Positions 1-8,301 of a stretch of 8,894 nt of DNA are shown here, one piece after another. The translations under genes were made by a program, and so were the position numbers. How positions within the stretch are numbered: position 1 is the stretch's first letter; every line of letters begins with the position of its first letter. Source of the DNA: Sphingomonadaceae bacterium (GTDB lineage: Bacteria > Pseudomonadota > Alphaproteobacteria > Sphingomonadales > Sphingomonadaceae); NCBI GenBank assembly GCA_019454625.1, contig JACFNY010000063.1, forward strand, positions 1-8,894. The letters run 5' to 3'. Under the pieces are notes generated by a model that was not told the DNA's origin, made no database searches, and saw only the letters and a list, made by a program, of their open reading frames with translations.

Positions 1-465
1 ACGCGCGCGAAGCAGGAAGCGACCATCCTCCACGCCGCGAACCGCCGCGTCTACGGCCAGTGGACCTCGTCCATCCCCTCACGCTTCGTGAGCGAGCTTC
101 CGCGCGAGCACATCGAGGCGGAGACCTCGCTCTCCGGCGGCGCCTCGCTCTGGCGCGCCGCGCTCGACGAGCGCGACCCCTTCGCCGACGTCCACCGCGC
201 CGCCGGGCGCGGCCACGGCCCCGGCTGGCAGCGCGCCCAGACCTACGGCCGCCCCACCCGCGCCGCGACGCAGATCGAGGCGAAACCCGTCTCGGTAACG
301 GTCGGCGCCGCCCCCCGCCGCGACCTCTCCGTGGGGATGCGCGTCTTCCACCAGAAATTCGGCAGCGGCACGATCAAGGCCATCGAGGGCAACAAGCTCG
401 AAGTCGCCTTCGATCACGCGGGCGAGAAACGGGTGCTGGACAGCTTCGTCGAGGTGCGGGAGTAG
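1..465 (+). CDS. uvrD: UvrD/PcrA-type ATP-dependent DNA helicase, C-terminal fragment (5' truncated)
   Basis: The reading frame is open from the first base and ends at TAG 463-465, giving the last 154 residues of a superfamily 1A helicase; the ATPase domains lie outside the window. The fragment starts with the end of domain 2B. SIPSRFVSELPREHIE (about residues 24-39) is the usual UvrD/PcrA sequence just after the last helicase motif. A variable linker follows (about 45-108). Residues 110-153 form the C-terminal Tudor-like module, with GMRVFHQKFGSGTIKAIEG, then V-x-FDHAGEKR and a final DSFVE. In PcrA this module contacts RNA polymerase. UvrD unwinds DNA in nucleotide excision and mismatch repair and clears stalled polymerase. 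The gene converges on the DUF885 gene with only 10 bp between stops and no clear terminator. Family is confident; UvrD versus PcrA naming is a convention here. Confidence 0.93.
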   Translation, partial: TRAKQEATILHAANRRVYGQWTSSIPSRFVSELPREHIEAETSLSGGASLWRAALDERDPFADVHRAAGRGHGPGWQRAQTYGRPTRAATQIEAKPVSVTVGAAPRRDLSVGMRVFHQKFGSGTIKAIEGNKLEVAFDHAGEKRVLDSFVEVRE

Positions 466-475
466 CCGCCCCCCC

Positions 476-2176
476 TCAAAATACCGCCTTCGCCCCGGCC
501 TCCTTCATCATCGCCTTGCGGACCAGCGGAATGGGCGGGCCGCCGTAGCCGAGGAATTCGTCGTGGAAGGCCTTCCACGCCGTGCGGCCGCCGCGTGAGG
601 CGGTCCAGTCCTCGCGGAGCTTGCGGATCAGCAGCGTGCCCATCGGGTAGTTGAGATAGGCGGGATCGTAGGTGCCGCGCGCCGATTGCTGGCGGGCGTT
701 GCCTTCGTCCTGATAGCATTCGTCGCGGAACATCTGGCGGGACTGCTCCACCGTCATGCCGCGCGCGTGCATGCCGATCGCGGAAAGGTAGCGGCAATCG
801 CGCAGCAGCGCGTTCGAAAGCTGGCCGACGTGCGTCGCGGGGTCGCCGTTCCCCAGCCCCGCTTCCCACATCATCTCCTCGGTGTAGTGCGCCCAGCCTT
901 CGGCGAAGGCGTAGCCCACAAACACCTTCCCGAACTGCGACTTCGCACGGTTCGCGTGCAGGAAATTCAGGAAATGCCCCGGCCACACCTCGTGCACCGA
1001 GGTGAACAAGAGGTCGAGCTTGCCGGGCACGAACCCGTCCTGCACCTCCTTCGGCCACGAGGGATCGGGCGGCGAGATGTAGTAGACGGAAGGCAGCCCC
1101 GTCTCATACGGCCCCGGGATGTCGATGTAGGCGCTGTTCTGCCGGTTGAACGGCGGCGATTCCTCGACGAGCGCCTCCTCCGTGCCCGGAATCGACACGA
1201 GGTCGGCCTTCACCAGGAACGCCTTCAGGTCCGGAAGCTGGCGCCGCGCCTCCGCGACCGGGCCGTCCGCCGGCTTGTCGCTCGTCACCACCGCCATGCA
1301 GTCCGGAATGGACTTGCCGGGCGCGAGCTTGTCGCAGGCGGATTTCAGCGCCGCCTGGTTGCGCTTCAGGTCCGCCTCGCCGATGCGTTCCAGTTCGTCG
1401 AGGCCGATGTCGACGCCCTCCGTCTCGCGCACCATCGCCGCGAACACCTCCGGCCCCAGCACGAAATCCTCGGTCTGGCCGGCGCGCTTGCCTTCGAGGA
1501 AGGCGGCAAGGTCGCGCATCGCCTTCGCGCCGACGCCGCTCGCCGCGGCCAGTTCCTTCTGGAGCGCTTCGTCCTTCACGTCGAAGGCGATCATGACCTC
1601 CTTCTCGAAATAGTCGGCATAGCCGTTGAACGCGGCGAGGCCGTAGTCGATGTAGCTGCGCGGCATCGGCCCGGCGAGGTTCGCCTTGATCTGCTCCGCC
1701 GCCTTCGGCAGCGCGTTCGCGTACTTCACGAACGCCTTCAGGCGCACGTCCGCCGCCGCGTAGGGCCGCGTCACGTAGACGTTCGGGTCCAGCCCGTTGT
1801 CGGTGTAGAATGCGGGATTGCGGTAGGGCCAGCGCGCCGTTTCCAGCCAGAAAAGGTTCCCGCGCGTCACGGCGATCAGATAGTCGCGTTCGAAGCGTTC
1901 GGCGTCCGTGAAGCCCGATGTGCCGAGCGCCTGCGCGTCGGCAAGCGCCGTCTTCAGCCGCGCGATCTCCGCGTCGATCCCCGCCTTCGACCAGTCGGGC
2001 AGGATGCCGTCGTACTCGTGCCGCCCCTGATAGACGGCGAAATAGGGATCGGCCTTGAACGTCGCCTCGATATAGGCGTCGGAAAACGCCTTCCAGTCGG
2101 CCTTCGGCGGCGCTTTCGCGGAGTCGCAGGCCGCGACGCCAACGAGCAGAATCGGCAGAAGCGTGCGGAGTTTCAT
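476..2176 (-). CDS. DUF885-family lipoprotein, putative zinc metallopeptidase
   Basis: This is a 566-residue exported protein of the DUF885 family, generally taken to be metallopeptidase-like; no substrate can be assigned. A signal peptide with a lipobox is visible: a basic start (MKLR), a hydrophobic stretch LLPILLVGV, then VAAC with the lipidated Cys at 17. Residue +2 is Asp, which in E. coli favours inner-membrane retention; whether that rule holds here is unknown. The family signature HEVWPGH is at 395-401 and resembles a metal-binding HExxH with altered spacing. EGWAHY at 426-431 supplies a second acidic/His cluster, typical of the family. GTYDPAYLNYPMG (501-513) is another conserved block near the C-terminus. 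The ATG at 2176 is supported by the signal peptide and by GAGG (+ strand 2185-2188) 8 nt upstream. It diverges from prmA, so regulation may be shared through the intergenic region. Length is normal and no damage is seen. Confidence 0.9.
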   Translation of the reverse strand: MKLRTLLPILLVGVAACDSAKAPPKADWKAFSDAYIEATFKADPYFAVYQGRHEYDGILPDWSKAGIDAEIARLKTALADAQALGTSGFTDAERFERDYLIAVTRGNLFWLETARWPYRNPAFYTDNGLDPNVYVTRPYAAADVRLKAFVKYANALPKAAEQIKANLAGPMPRSYIDYGLAAFNGYADYFEKEVMIAFDVKDEALQKELAAASGVGAKAMRDLAAFLEGKRAGQTEDFVLGPEVFAAMVRETEGVDIGLDELERIGEADLKRNQAALKSACDKLAPGKSIPDCMAVVTSDKPADGPVAEARRQLPDLKAFLVKADLVSIPGTEEALVEESPPFNRQNSAYIDIPGPYETGLPSVYYISPPDPSWPKEVQDGFVPGKLDLLFTSVHEVWPGHFLNFLHANRAKSQFGKVFVGYAFAEGWAHYTEEMMWEAGLGNGDPATHVGQLSNALLRDCRYLSAIGMHARGMTVEQSRQMFRDECYQDEGNARQQSARGTYDPAYLNYPMGTLLIRKLREDWTASRGGRTAWKAFHDEFLGYGGPPIPLVRKAMMKEAGAKAVF

Positions 2177-2255
2177 GATTTCGGCCTCGTCAGGAACAGT
2201 CCGCCCGCAGCATGGCGGCAGGCCCCGGCGCTGCCAAGAGCCGTTCGTCGAAACG

Positions 2256-2284
2256 TTGCAACCGCCCGCGGCGCCCCCTATTTC
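2256..2284 (+). promoter_or_regulatory. Candidate prmA promoter, possibly giving a leaderless mRNA
   Basis: A -35-like TTGCAA (2256-2261) and a -10-like TATTTC (2279-2284) are separated by exactly 17 nt. Matches to the sigma-70 consensus are 4/6 and 3/6, so this is moderate. Transcription would start about 6-8 nt after the -10 box, almost on the prmA ATG at 2293, and no Shine-Dalgarno sequence precedes that ATG. The -35 box lies inside a perfect 8-bp palindrome GTTGCAAC (2255-2262), and the imperfect palindrome CGTTCGTCGAAACG lies just upstream (2242-2255). Either could be an operator in this divergent region. No convincing promoter was found for the opposing DUF885 gene. Confidence 0.35.
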
Positions 2285-2292
2285 CGCTTCGC

Positions 2293-3183
2293 ATGACGAC
2301 CTGGAAACTCACCTTCGCCTGCAAGCGCGCCGAGGCCGATCTTTTCACCGGCGACGTCCCCGCCCTCGCCGACTTCGATCCGCCTCCCGTGCTCATGACG
2401 AGCGAGCCCGATGAATCGCGCCCGGACGACTGGCAGCTCGACGTCTACACCGAGGAGCATCCGCCGCAGGCGCTGATCGAGGCGGTCTCCGCCCTGCTGC
2501 CGAGCGCGAAGGGCGCGCACACGCTCGTCGCGCTCGAAGACGAGGACTGGGTGACGCTGAGCCAGGCCGGGCTCGATCCCGTCGAGGCCGGGCGCTTCTT
2601 CGTCCATACCGCGGCGGATGCCGATGCGCTCCCGCCGGGCCGCATCGGGCTTCAGATCGAGGCGGGTCTCGCCTTCGGCACCGGCCAGCACGCGACGACG
2701 ACGGGTTGCCTGCTGACGCTCGACGCGCTCGATTTCGTCCCACAGAATGCGCTTGATCTCGGCACCGGAACCGCGATCCTCGCGCTCGCCATCGTGAAGG
2801 CGTGGCCCACGGCGCGCGTCACGGCGAGCGACATCGACCCCGTCGCGATCAAGGTTTCACGTGAGAATACAGAAGTAAACATGGTTAACATCGGCGAGGC
2901 GCACGGCGAGATCGCGCTCTACGTCGCCGATGGTCTGGAAGATGCGGCGCTTGCCGCGCGCGGGCCGTTCGATCTCGTCGTGGCGAACATCCTCGCCGGG
3001 CCGCTCATTGAAATGGCGCCGTCCGTCTCGGCGGCGCTTGCCCCCGGCGGGACGCTGGTCCTCGCCGGGTTGCTCGCGGGTCAGGCCGAGGCGGTGGAAG
3101 CGGCGTACCGCGTATGCGGCGTTACGCCCGTTTCCCGAACCGTCATCGGCGAGTGGCCGACCTTGCGGCTCCTGAAAGCCTGA
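2293..3183 (+). CDS. prmA: Ribosomal protein L11 methyltransferase PrmA
   Basis: PrmA uses S-adenosylmethionine to trimethylate ribosomal protein L11 in the cytoplasm. The 296-residue product has the usual layout: an N-terminal L11-recognition domain (about 1-100), then a Rossmann-like methyltransferase domain. The PrmA hallmark AFGTGQHATT is at 127-136. SAM-binding motif I is DLGTGTAILA at 155-164, with Thr where Ser is common. The acidic ribose-binding strand is ASDIDPVAI at 178-186. The NIL catalytic-type motif VVANILAGPLIEMAP is at 229-243, and LVLAGLL at 255-261. I chose the ATG at 2293 because MTTWKLTFACKRAEA matches the usual start of the family. An upstream in-frame ATG at 2212 would add 27 basic, proline-rich residues that look non-coding. 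There is no Shine-Dalgarno before 2293, consistent with leaderless translation. A palindromic element starts 7 bp after the stop. Confidence 0.95.
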   Translation: MTTWKLTFACKRAEADLFTGDVPALADFDPPPVLMTSEPDESRPDDWQLDVYTEEHPPQALIEAVSALLPSAKGAHTLVALEDEDWVTLSQAGLDPVEAGRFFVHTAADADALPPGRIGLQIEAGLAFGTGQHATTTGCLLTLDALDFVPQNALDLGTGTAILALAIVKAWPTARVTASDIDPVAIKVSRENTEVNMVNIGEAHGEIALYVADGLEDAALAARGPFDLVVANILAGPLIEMAPSVSAALAPGGTLVLAGLLAGQAEAVEAAYRVCGVTPVSRTVIGEWPTLRLLKA

Positions 3184-3189
3184 GGCCCC

Positions 3190-3240
3190 TAGAGCCTGAT
3201 CGTTTGAGGTGAAACCACCTCGAACGTGAATCAGGCTCTA
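3190..3240. repeat. Long hairpin, left half of a compound palindromic element
   Basis: The outer arms TAGAGCCTGAT (3190-3200) and ATCAGGCTCTA (3230-3240) are perfectly complementary. The inner arms CGTTTGAGGTG (3201-3211) and CACCTCGAACG (3216-3226) pair with one G-U wobble around the loop AAAC. A 3-nt bulge, TGA (3227-3229), separates inner and outer stems on the right. The hairpin begins 7 bp after the prmA stop and has no T-tract, so it is not a classic terminator, though it could protect or attenuate the transcript 3' end. It looks like the dispersed intergenic palindromes of alphaproteobacteria; that is from memory, and copy number in this genome is unknown. Confidence 0.8.
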
Positions 3241-3252
3241 ATCAAGAGTTTA

Positions 3253-3300
3253 GACAGCGATTCACGGTTCAGGTCGGTTCAACCTGAACCGATCGCAGTC
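3253..3300. repeat. Second hairpin, inverted relative of the first
   Basis: The inner arms CGGTTCAGGT (3265-3274) and ACCTGAACCG (3282-3291) are perfectly complementary around a 7-nt loop. The outer arms GACAGCGAT (3253-3261) and ATCGCAGTC (3292-3300) pair at 8 of 9 positions. The 3-nt bulge TCA (3262-3264) is on the left. Read on the minus strand, this hairpin aligns to the first one: about 28 of 35 core positions are identical, and both carry CGTGAATC at the bulge. The two hairpins are therefore inverted relatives separated by a short spacer, forming one unit of about 110 bp. It ends 3 bp before the stop of the small minus-strand gene. Confidence 0.75.
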
Positions 3301-3303
3301 CGG

Positions 3304-3456
3304 TTACGGGCGCCAGGCGTGGAACAGCTGCATGTCGCGGCTGCGCTCGCTGAACAGGTCAGCGAGGCCGCGCGCTTCACGAAGCTTGGTCGGCTGCACG
3401 GTCTGCCCATCCTGCGGGAAAGCCATCGTCGCGGCCTTCGCATAAGCGTAGATCAT
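3304..3456 (-). CDS. Small hypothetical protein, 50 residues
   Basis: I do not recognise this protein. It starts MIYAYAKAATMAFPQDG and ends DMQLFHAWRP, stop TAA at 3304-3306. It has no cysteine, no obvious membrane segment and no signal peptide. The second half (about 22-45) is charged and probably helical (KLREARGLADLFSERSR). Support for a real gene is a strong GGAGG ribosome binding site 5 nt before the ATG at 3456 and G/C-rich third positions like the neighbours. An in-frame ATG at 3468 overlaps that binding site and is less likely. It lies 140 bp downstream of P450-1 on the same strand and may be read from the P450 transcript; I found no clear promoter of its own. It is not a ferredoxin, so it does not supply the P450 electron partner. 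Confidence 0.55.
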   Translation of the reverse strand: MIYAYAKAATMAFPQDGQTVQPTKLREARGLADLFSERSRDMQLFHAWRP

Positions 3457-3461
3457 GTCTG

Positions 3462-3466
3462 CCTCC
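3462..3466 (-). promoter_or_regulatory. Ribosome binding site deciding the start of the 50-residue gene
   Basis: On the minus strand GGAGG is followed by CAGAC (5 nt) and ATG at 3456. It overlaps the alternative ATG at 3468, which is why the shorter start was chosen. Confidence 0.6.
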
Positions 3467-3517
3467 ATGTTTTGCCGCCGTCTGTGGCGACAGGGAGACA
3501 TATGATGCAGCGCAACA

Positions 3518-3567
3518 TCACCGAGTAGCCGGTGAAATATTCTAACATCTATGCACTGAGCGCATAG
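3518..3567. repeat. Two short perfect inverted repeats between P450-1 and the small gene
   Basis: TCACCG (3518-3523) pairs with CGGTGA (3530-3535) across a 6-nt loop. CTATGC (3549-3554) pairs with GCATAG (3562-3567) across a 7-nt loop. They sit in the 140-bp gap after the P450-1 stop and are 13 bp apart, separated by an A/T-rich segment (about 3536-3548). Neither has a T-tract on the minus strand, so a rho-independent terminator is unlikely. They could be operator half-sites or a transcript 3'-end structure; 6-bp arms also occur by chance. Confidence 0.35.
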
Positions 3568-3573
3568 CTTGCA

Positions 3574-3599
3574 CTAGGTCCGATCGACATACGGCCCTA
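3574..3599 (-). repeat. Duplication footprint spanning the P450-1 stop (copy A)
   Basis: Read on the minus strand, these 26 bases match 4907-4932 at 21 positions by hand count. They share AGGGC, then ATGTCGATC and CCTAG. The P450-1 stop TAG aligns with a CAG codon in the other copy, so one base explains the different C-terminal lengths. The match extends past both stops, which supports duplication of a unit larger than the coding region. Confidence 0.6.
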
Positions 3600-4832
3600 A
3601 GTCCTTGTGATGCGAACCTTCTGCTCCTTGTAGCCGTTGATGAACGGCGACGGCACACGCACCGGCGGCGCCACGGCTTCCACGTCCATGCCGCGCGCGA
3701 GCATTTCCTCCATGAGGATCGAGAGTTGCAGCTCGGCCAGCCGCGCACCGACGCAGCGGTGGATGCCGTAGCCGAACGACAGGTGCCGCCGCGCGTTCTC
3801 GCGGCTGAAATCCACCCGGTCGGGGTCGGCGAAGACCTCCGTGTCGCGGTTGGCGGAGATGTACCACATCACCACCTTGTCGCCCTTGCGGATGATCTTG
3901 CCGCCGAGCTCGGTGTCCTGCCTCGCCGTGCGCCGCATGTGCGCGAGCGGGGTCTGCCAGCGGATCAGTTCGGAGACGGCGTTGGGAACGAGGCTGCGGT
4001 CCGCCTTCAGCTTCGCCCACTCGGCCGGAAACTCGTTCATGATGCGGACGAGGCCGGTCATCGAGTTGCGCGTCGTGTCGTTGCCGCCGACGATCAGCAG
4101 CACGAGGTTGCCGATGAACTCCTGCTCGTCCATCCTCGACATGGCGTCCGAATGGATCATCATCGAGAGCAGGTCGGGCGCGGGCGGCGCGTTCAGGCGT
4201 TCCTGCCAGAGCCCGTGGAAATAGGCGCCCATCTCGTAGAGGATGCGCGTGCGCTCCTCGCGCATCGCCGGATCGGCCGCCGCCTGCACGTCGCCCGCCC
4301 AGTCCGACCACTTGGTGAGCAGCCGCCGGTCCTCCCACGGGAAGTCGAACAGGATGGCGAGCATCTGCGTGGTGAGTTCGATCGACACGCGGTCCACCCA
4401 GTCGAAGGTCTCGCCCGCCGGAAGCGCATCGAGCAGCGCGCCGGTCCGCGCGCGGATCGGCCCTGCGAGCCGCTGCATCTCGCTCGGCGTGAAGGCGGGC
4501 GCCACCACGCGGCGCTCGGCGGTGTGCTGCGGCCGGTCCATCGCGATGAACATGGGGAACTTGAGTTCCTGGTCGAGCGCGTCGAGCACGGTGATGCCGC
4601 CGTACTCCCACGACGACGAGTAGATGTCGGGCAGCGCCTCGACATGCACGATGTCCTTGTAGCGCGTCACCGACCAGTAAGGCGCGAACATGCCTTCGGT
4701 GCAGCAATGCACCGGGTCCTCGGCGCGCAGCCGCGCGAACAGCGCGGGCCATGTCTGCTCGGTGAAGTAGCGGTAATCCGCCGGGTCGAGTCCGGCGAGA
4801 TCGCTGGTCTCCGCCGCTGCCTTGGTCGCCAT
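3597..4832 (-). CDS. Cytochrome P450, CYP153-like (P450-1, downstream copy)
   Basis: This 411-residue soluble bacterial P450 lacks a membrane anchor and any fused reductase. CYP153 enzymes hydroxylate the terminal carbon of alkanes, fatty acids or related chains, with electrons from a separate ferredoxin and reductase. The I-helix oxygen-activation motif GGNDTT is at 249-254. The K-helix ExxR is E288-R291 within SELIRWQTPLAHMRR. The haem loop FGYGIHRCVG is at 353-362, with ligand Cys360. CYP153-type signatures include GGIT, FPMFIAMDRPQHTAERR (93-108) and FDWVDRVSIELTTQMLA (143-159). The ATG at 4832 is chosen because GGGAGG lies 7 nt upstream; a GTG at 4853 is in frame but would put that site inside the gene. 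It follows P450-2 by 91 bp, probably on one transcript. Family placement is from remembered motifs; the substrate is not determinable. Confidence 0.9.
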   Translation of the reverse strand: MATKAAAETSDLAGLDPADYRYFTEQTWPALFARLRAEDPVHCCTEGMFAPYWSVTRYKDIVHVEALPDIYSSSWEYGGITVLDALDQELKFPMFIAMDRPQHTAERRVVAPAFTPSEMQRLAGPIRARTGALLDALPAGETFDWVDRVSIELTTQMLAILFDFPWEDRRLLTKWSDWAGDVQAAADPAMREERTRILYEMGAYFHGLWQERLNAPPAPDLLSMMIHSDAMSRMDEQEFIGNLVLLIVGGNDTTRNSMTGLVRIMNEFPAEWAKLKADRSLVPNAVSELIRWQTPLAHMRRTARQDTELGGKIIRKGDKVVMWYISANRDTEVFADPDRVDFSRENARRHLSFGYGIHRCVGARLAELQLSILMEEMLARGMDVEAVAPPVRVPSPFINGYKEQKVRITRT

Positions 4833-4839
4833 AGTGAAG

Positions 4840-4845
4840 CCTCCC
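4840..4845 (-). promoter_or_regulatory. Ribosome binding site of P450-1
   Basis: GGGAGG on the minus strand, 7 nt before the ATG at 4832. It favours this start over the in-frame GTG at 4853. Confidence 0.65.
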
Positions 4846-4906
4846 TTCCTCACCCGCCGAGCGGAGAATGACGGAAAAGGCGCCGGGCGTAACGCGCTCC
4901 AAAACG

Positions 4907-4932
4907 CTAGGGCGGATCGACATTCAGCCCTG
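4907..4932 (-). repeat. Duplication footprint spanning the P450-2 stop (copy B)
   Basis: Counterpart of 3574-3599 (21 of 26 identical). Here the codon aligned with the P450-1 stop is CAG, and the frame runs on two residues (Gln-Gly) to TGA at 4924-4926. ATGTCGATCC directly after the stop matches the same offset after P450-1. Confidence 0.6.
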
Positions 4933-6165
4933 GGGACGGCTGACTGTCACCATCTGTTTGCGGTAGCCGTTCGCGAACGGCGAGGGGATCCGCATCGGCG
5001 CGTGGAGCGGCGTCACCGTCATCCCGCGGTTCAGCATTTCCTCGAGGAGGATGTAGAGCTGGAGCTCGGCAAGCCGGGCGCCGACGCAGCGGTGGATGCC
5101 GAAGCCGAAGGCGAGGTGGCGGCGCGCGTTCGGGCGGGTCACGTCGAAGCGGTCGGCATCGGCGAACACGGCCTCGTCGCGGTTCGCGCTGTTGTACCAC
5201 AGCACGACCTTGTCGCCCTTGCGGATCGCCTTGCCGCCGATCTCGGTGTCCTCCGTCGCCGTGCGCCGCATGTGCGACAGCGGCGTCTGCCAGCGGATCA
5301 GTTCCGACACGGCATTGACGACGAGCCCGCGGTCCGCGTCCAGCAGCGCCCGGTTCTCGGGAAACTGGTCGAGCGCGACGACGAGCCCGGTCATCGAGTG
5401 GCGCGTCGTGTCGTTGCCGCCGATCACCAGCAGCATCAGGTTGCCGCAGAATTCCTGCGGCCTGAGGTTGGACATGGCGTCCGAATGGATCATCCGCGAC
5501 AGGAGGTCGGGCGCCAGCCCCTTGTCGCGCCGCTCCATCCACAGCCGACCGAAATAGTCGACCATCTGCTGGAGGACGCGCTGGCGCTTGCGGCGCAGCG
5601 CCGGGCTCACCGCGGCGCGGAAATCGCCCGCCCAGTTCGCCCATGTCGCGAGCAGGCGGCGATCCTCCCACGGGAAGTCGAACAGCGTCGCCAGCATCTG
5701 CGTGGTGAGTTCGGTGGAAACGCGGTCCACCCAGTCGAACGGCTCGCCGACCGGCAGGCCGTCGAGCAGCCCCGCGGTGCGCGCGCGGATCGCGGCGGAA
5801 TGGTCGGAAAGCGCGCTCGGGCTGAACGCGGGCGAGACGGTGCGCCGCATCGCCGTGTGCTCGGGCCGGTCCATCGCGATGAACATCGGCAGCTGGATGT
5901 CGGGGTCGTTGTGCAGGATGGTGATGCCGCCGTGCGTCCACGACGAGGAGAACAGCTGCGGCAGCGCCTCGACATGCGCGATGTCGGCATGGCGCGTCAC
6001 CGACCAGTACGGCCCGTAGAAGCTGTCGGGGCAGAAATGCACGGGGTCCTCGCGCCGCAGGCGCGCGAACACCTCGGGCCAGCGGCCCTCGCCGTACAGA
6101 TCGTTCGCCGTGACGTCGACCGCGCCCGGATCAGGGCGCGTCGCGGCGGCAGCCAAGCCTCTCAT
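4924..6165 (-). CDS. Cytochrome P450, CYP153-like (P450-2, upstream copy)
   Basis: This 413-residue P450 is a close paralogue of its neighbour: about 209 of 310 residues identical (67%) over 101-410 by hand count. Motifs fall at the same positions: GGNDTT 249-254, ExxR E288-R291 in SELIRWQTPLSHMRR, and haem loop FGFGIHRCVG 353-362 with Cys360. It is soluble, with no fused reductase, and would need a ferredoxin and reductase encoded elsewhere. The most different part is the B-C region (about 78-95), where it has HGGITILHNDPDIQLP, one residue shorter than P450-1. In P450s this region shapes substrate choice, so the copies may prefer different substrates (inference). The start is uncertain: ATG 6165 was chosen, but TTG 6171 in the same frame has GGGGA 4 nt upstream. 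It is probably the first gene of a P450 transcription unit, 119 bp after the ligA stop. Confidence 0.9.
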   Translation of the reverse strand: MRGLAAAATRPDPGAVDVTANDLYGEGRWPEVFARLRREDPVHFCPDSFYGPYWSVTRHADIAHVEALPQLFSSSWTHGGITILHNDPDIQLPMFIAMDRPEHTAMRRTVSPAFSPSALSDHSAAIRARTAGLLDGLPVGEPFDWVDRVSTELTTQMLATLFDFPWEDRRLLATWANWAGDFRAAVSPALRRKRQRVLQQMVDYFGRLWMERRDKGLAPDLLSRMIHSDAMSNLRPQEFCGNLMLLVIGGNDTTRHSMTGLVVALDQFPENRALLDADRGLVVNAVSELIRWQTPLSHMRRTATEDTEIGGKAIRKGDKVVLWYNSANRDEAVFADADRFDVTRPNARRHLAFGFGIHRCVGARLAELQLYILLEEMLNRGMTVTPLHAPMRIPSPFANGYRKQMVTVSRPQG

Positions 6166-6200
6166 GCCCAACAGATCCCCGGTTCTGCCGAAACGCCAGC

Positions 6201-6228
6201 AGGTTACGAACTGTTTTTACCATGTCCA
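6201..6228 (-). promoter_or_regulatory. Candidate promoter for the P450 pair
   Basis: On the minus strand TGGACA (6228-6223) matches a -35 box at 5/6, followed after 16 nt by TAACCT (6206-6201), a weak -10. A T7 run (6236-6230) lies just upstream and could act as an UP-like A/T-rich segment. The 119-bp gap (6166-6284) is the most A/T-rich stretch in this part of the window, consistent with a promoter. I saw no convincing operator palindrome and no hairpin typical of a ligA terminator. Confidence 0.3.
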
Positions 6229-6284
6229 TAAAAAAACGTCATCTATGTGACTGGACCGGGCTTGTGCGCTCTTGCCGCAACGCC

Positions 6285-8297
<2,013 letters not shown>

Positions 8298-8301
8298 TCA
8301 C
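8298..8301 (-). other. recN stop overlapping an out-of-frame GTG, probable original ligA start
   Basis: GTGA on the minus strand joins a GTG (8301-8299) to the recN TGA (8300-8298), a usual coupled stop-start overlap, with AAGG 8 nt upstream. The GTG frame is not the ligA frame: one base too many lies between GTG and the codons GAA CTC GAA CAT. Removing one base would give [14 protein letters not shown], a natural LigA N-terminus. As written, recN and ligA share one frame separated only by this TGA. Confidence 0.6.

Noticed and set aside
2212..2292. Upstream ATG extension of PrmA
   Set aside because: It adds a Pro/Arg-rich stretch unlike the family and covers the candidate promoter; MTTWKLTF at 2293 matches the family start.
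686..2296. 536-residue open frame on the plus strand opposite the DUF885 gene
   Set aside because: Arg/His/Val-rich translation without motifs, antisense to a gene with signal peptide and family signatures; a typical high-GC shadow.
3190..3240. Rho-independent terminator of prmA
   Set aside because: The hairpin is strong but has no T-tract on either side and has a related inverted partner, so a repeat element fits better.
3574..4923. 449-residue minus-strand frame starting right after the P450-2 stop
   Set aside because: It overlaps P450-1 in another frame and is Arg/Ala/Gly-rich; only its first codons are of interest, as part of the duplication footprint.
4822..6231. 469-residue open frame on the plus strand opposite P450-2
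   Set aside because: Low-complexity Arg/His/Ala composition antisense to a clear P450; a similar antisense frame opposite P450-1 (3726-4871) arises because the two genes are paralogues.
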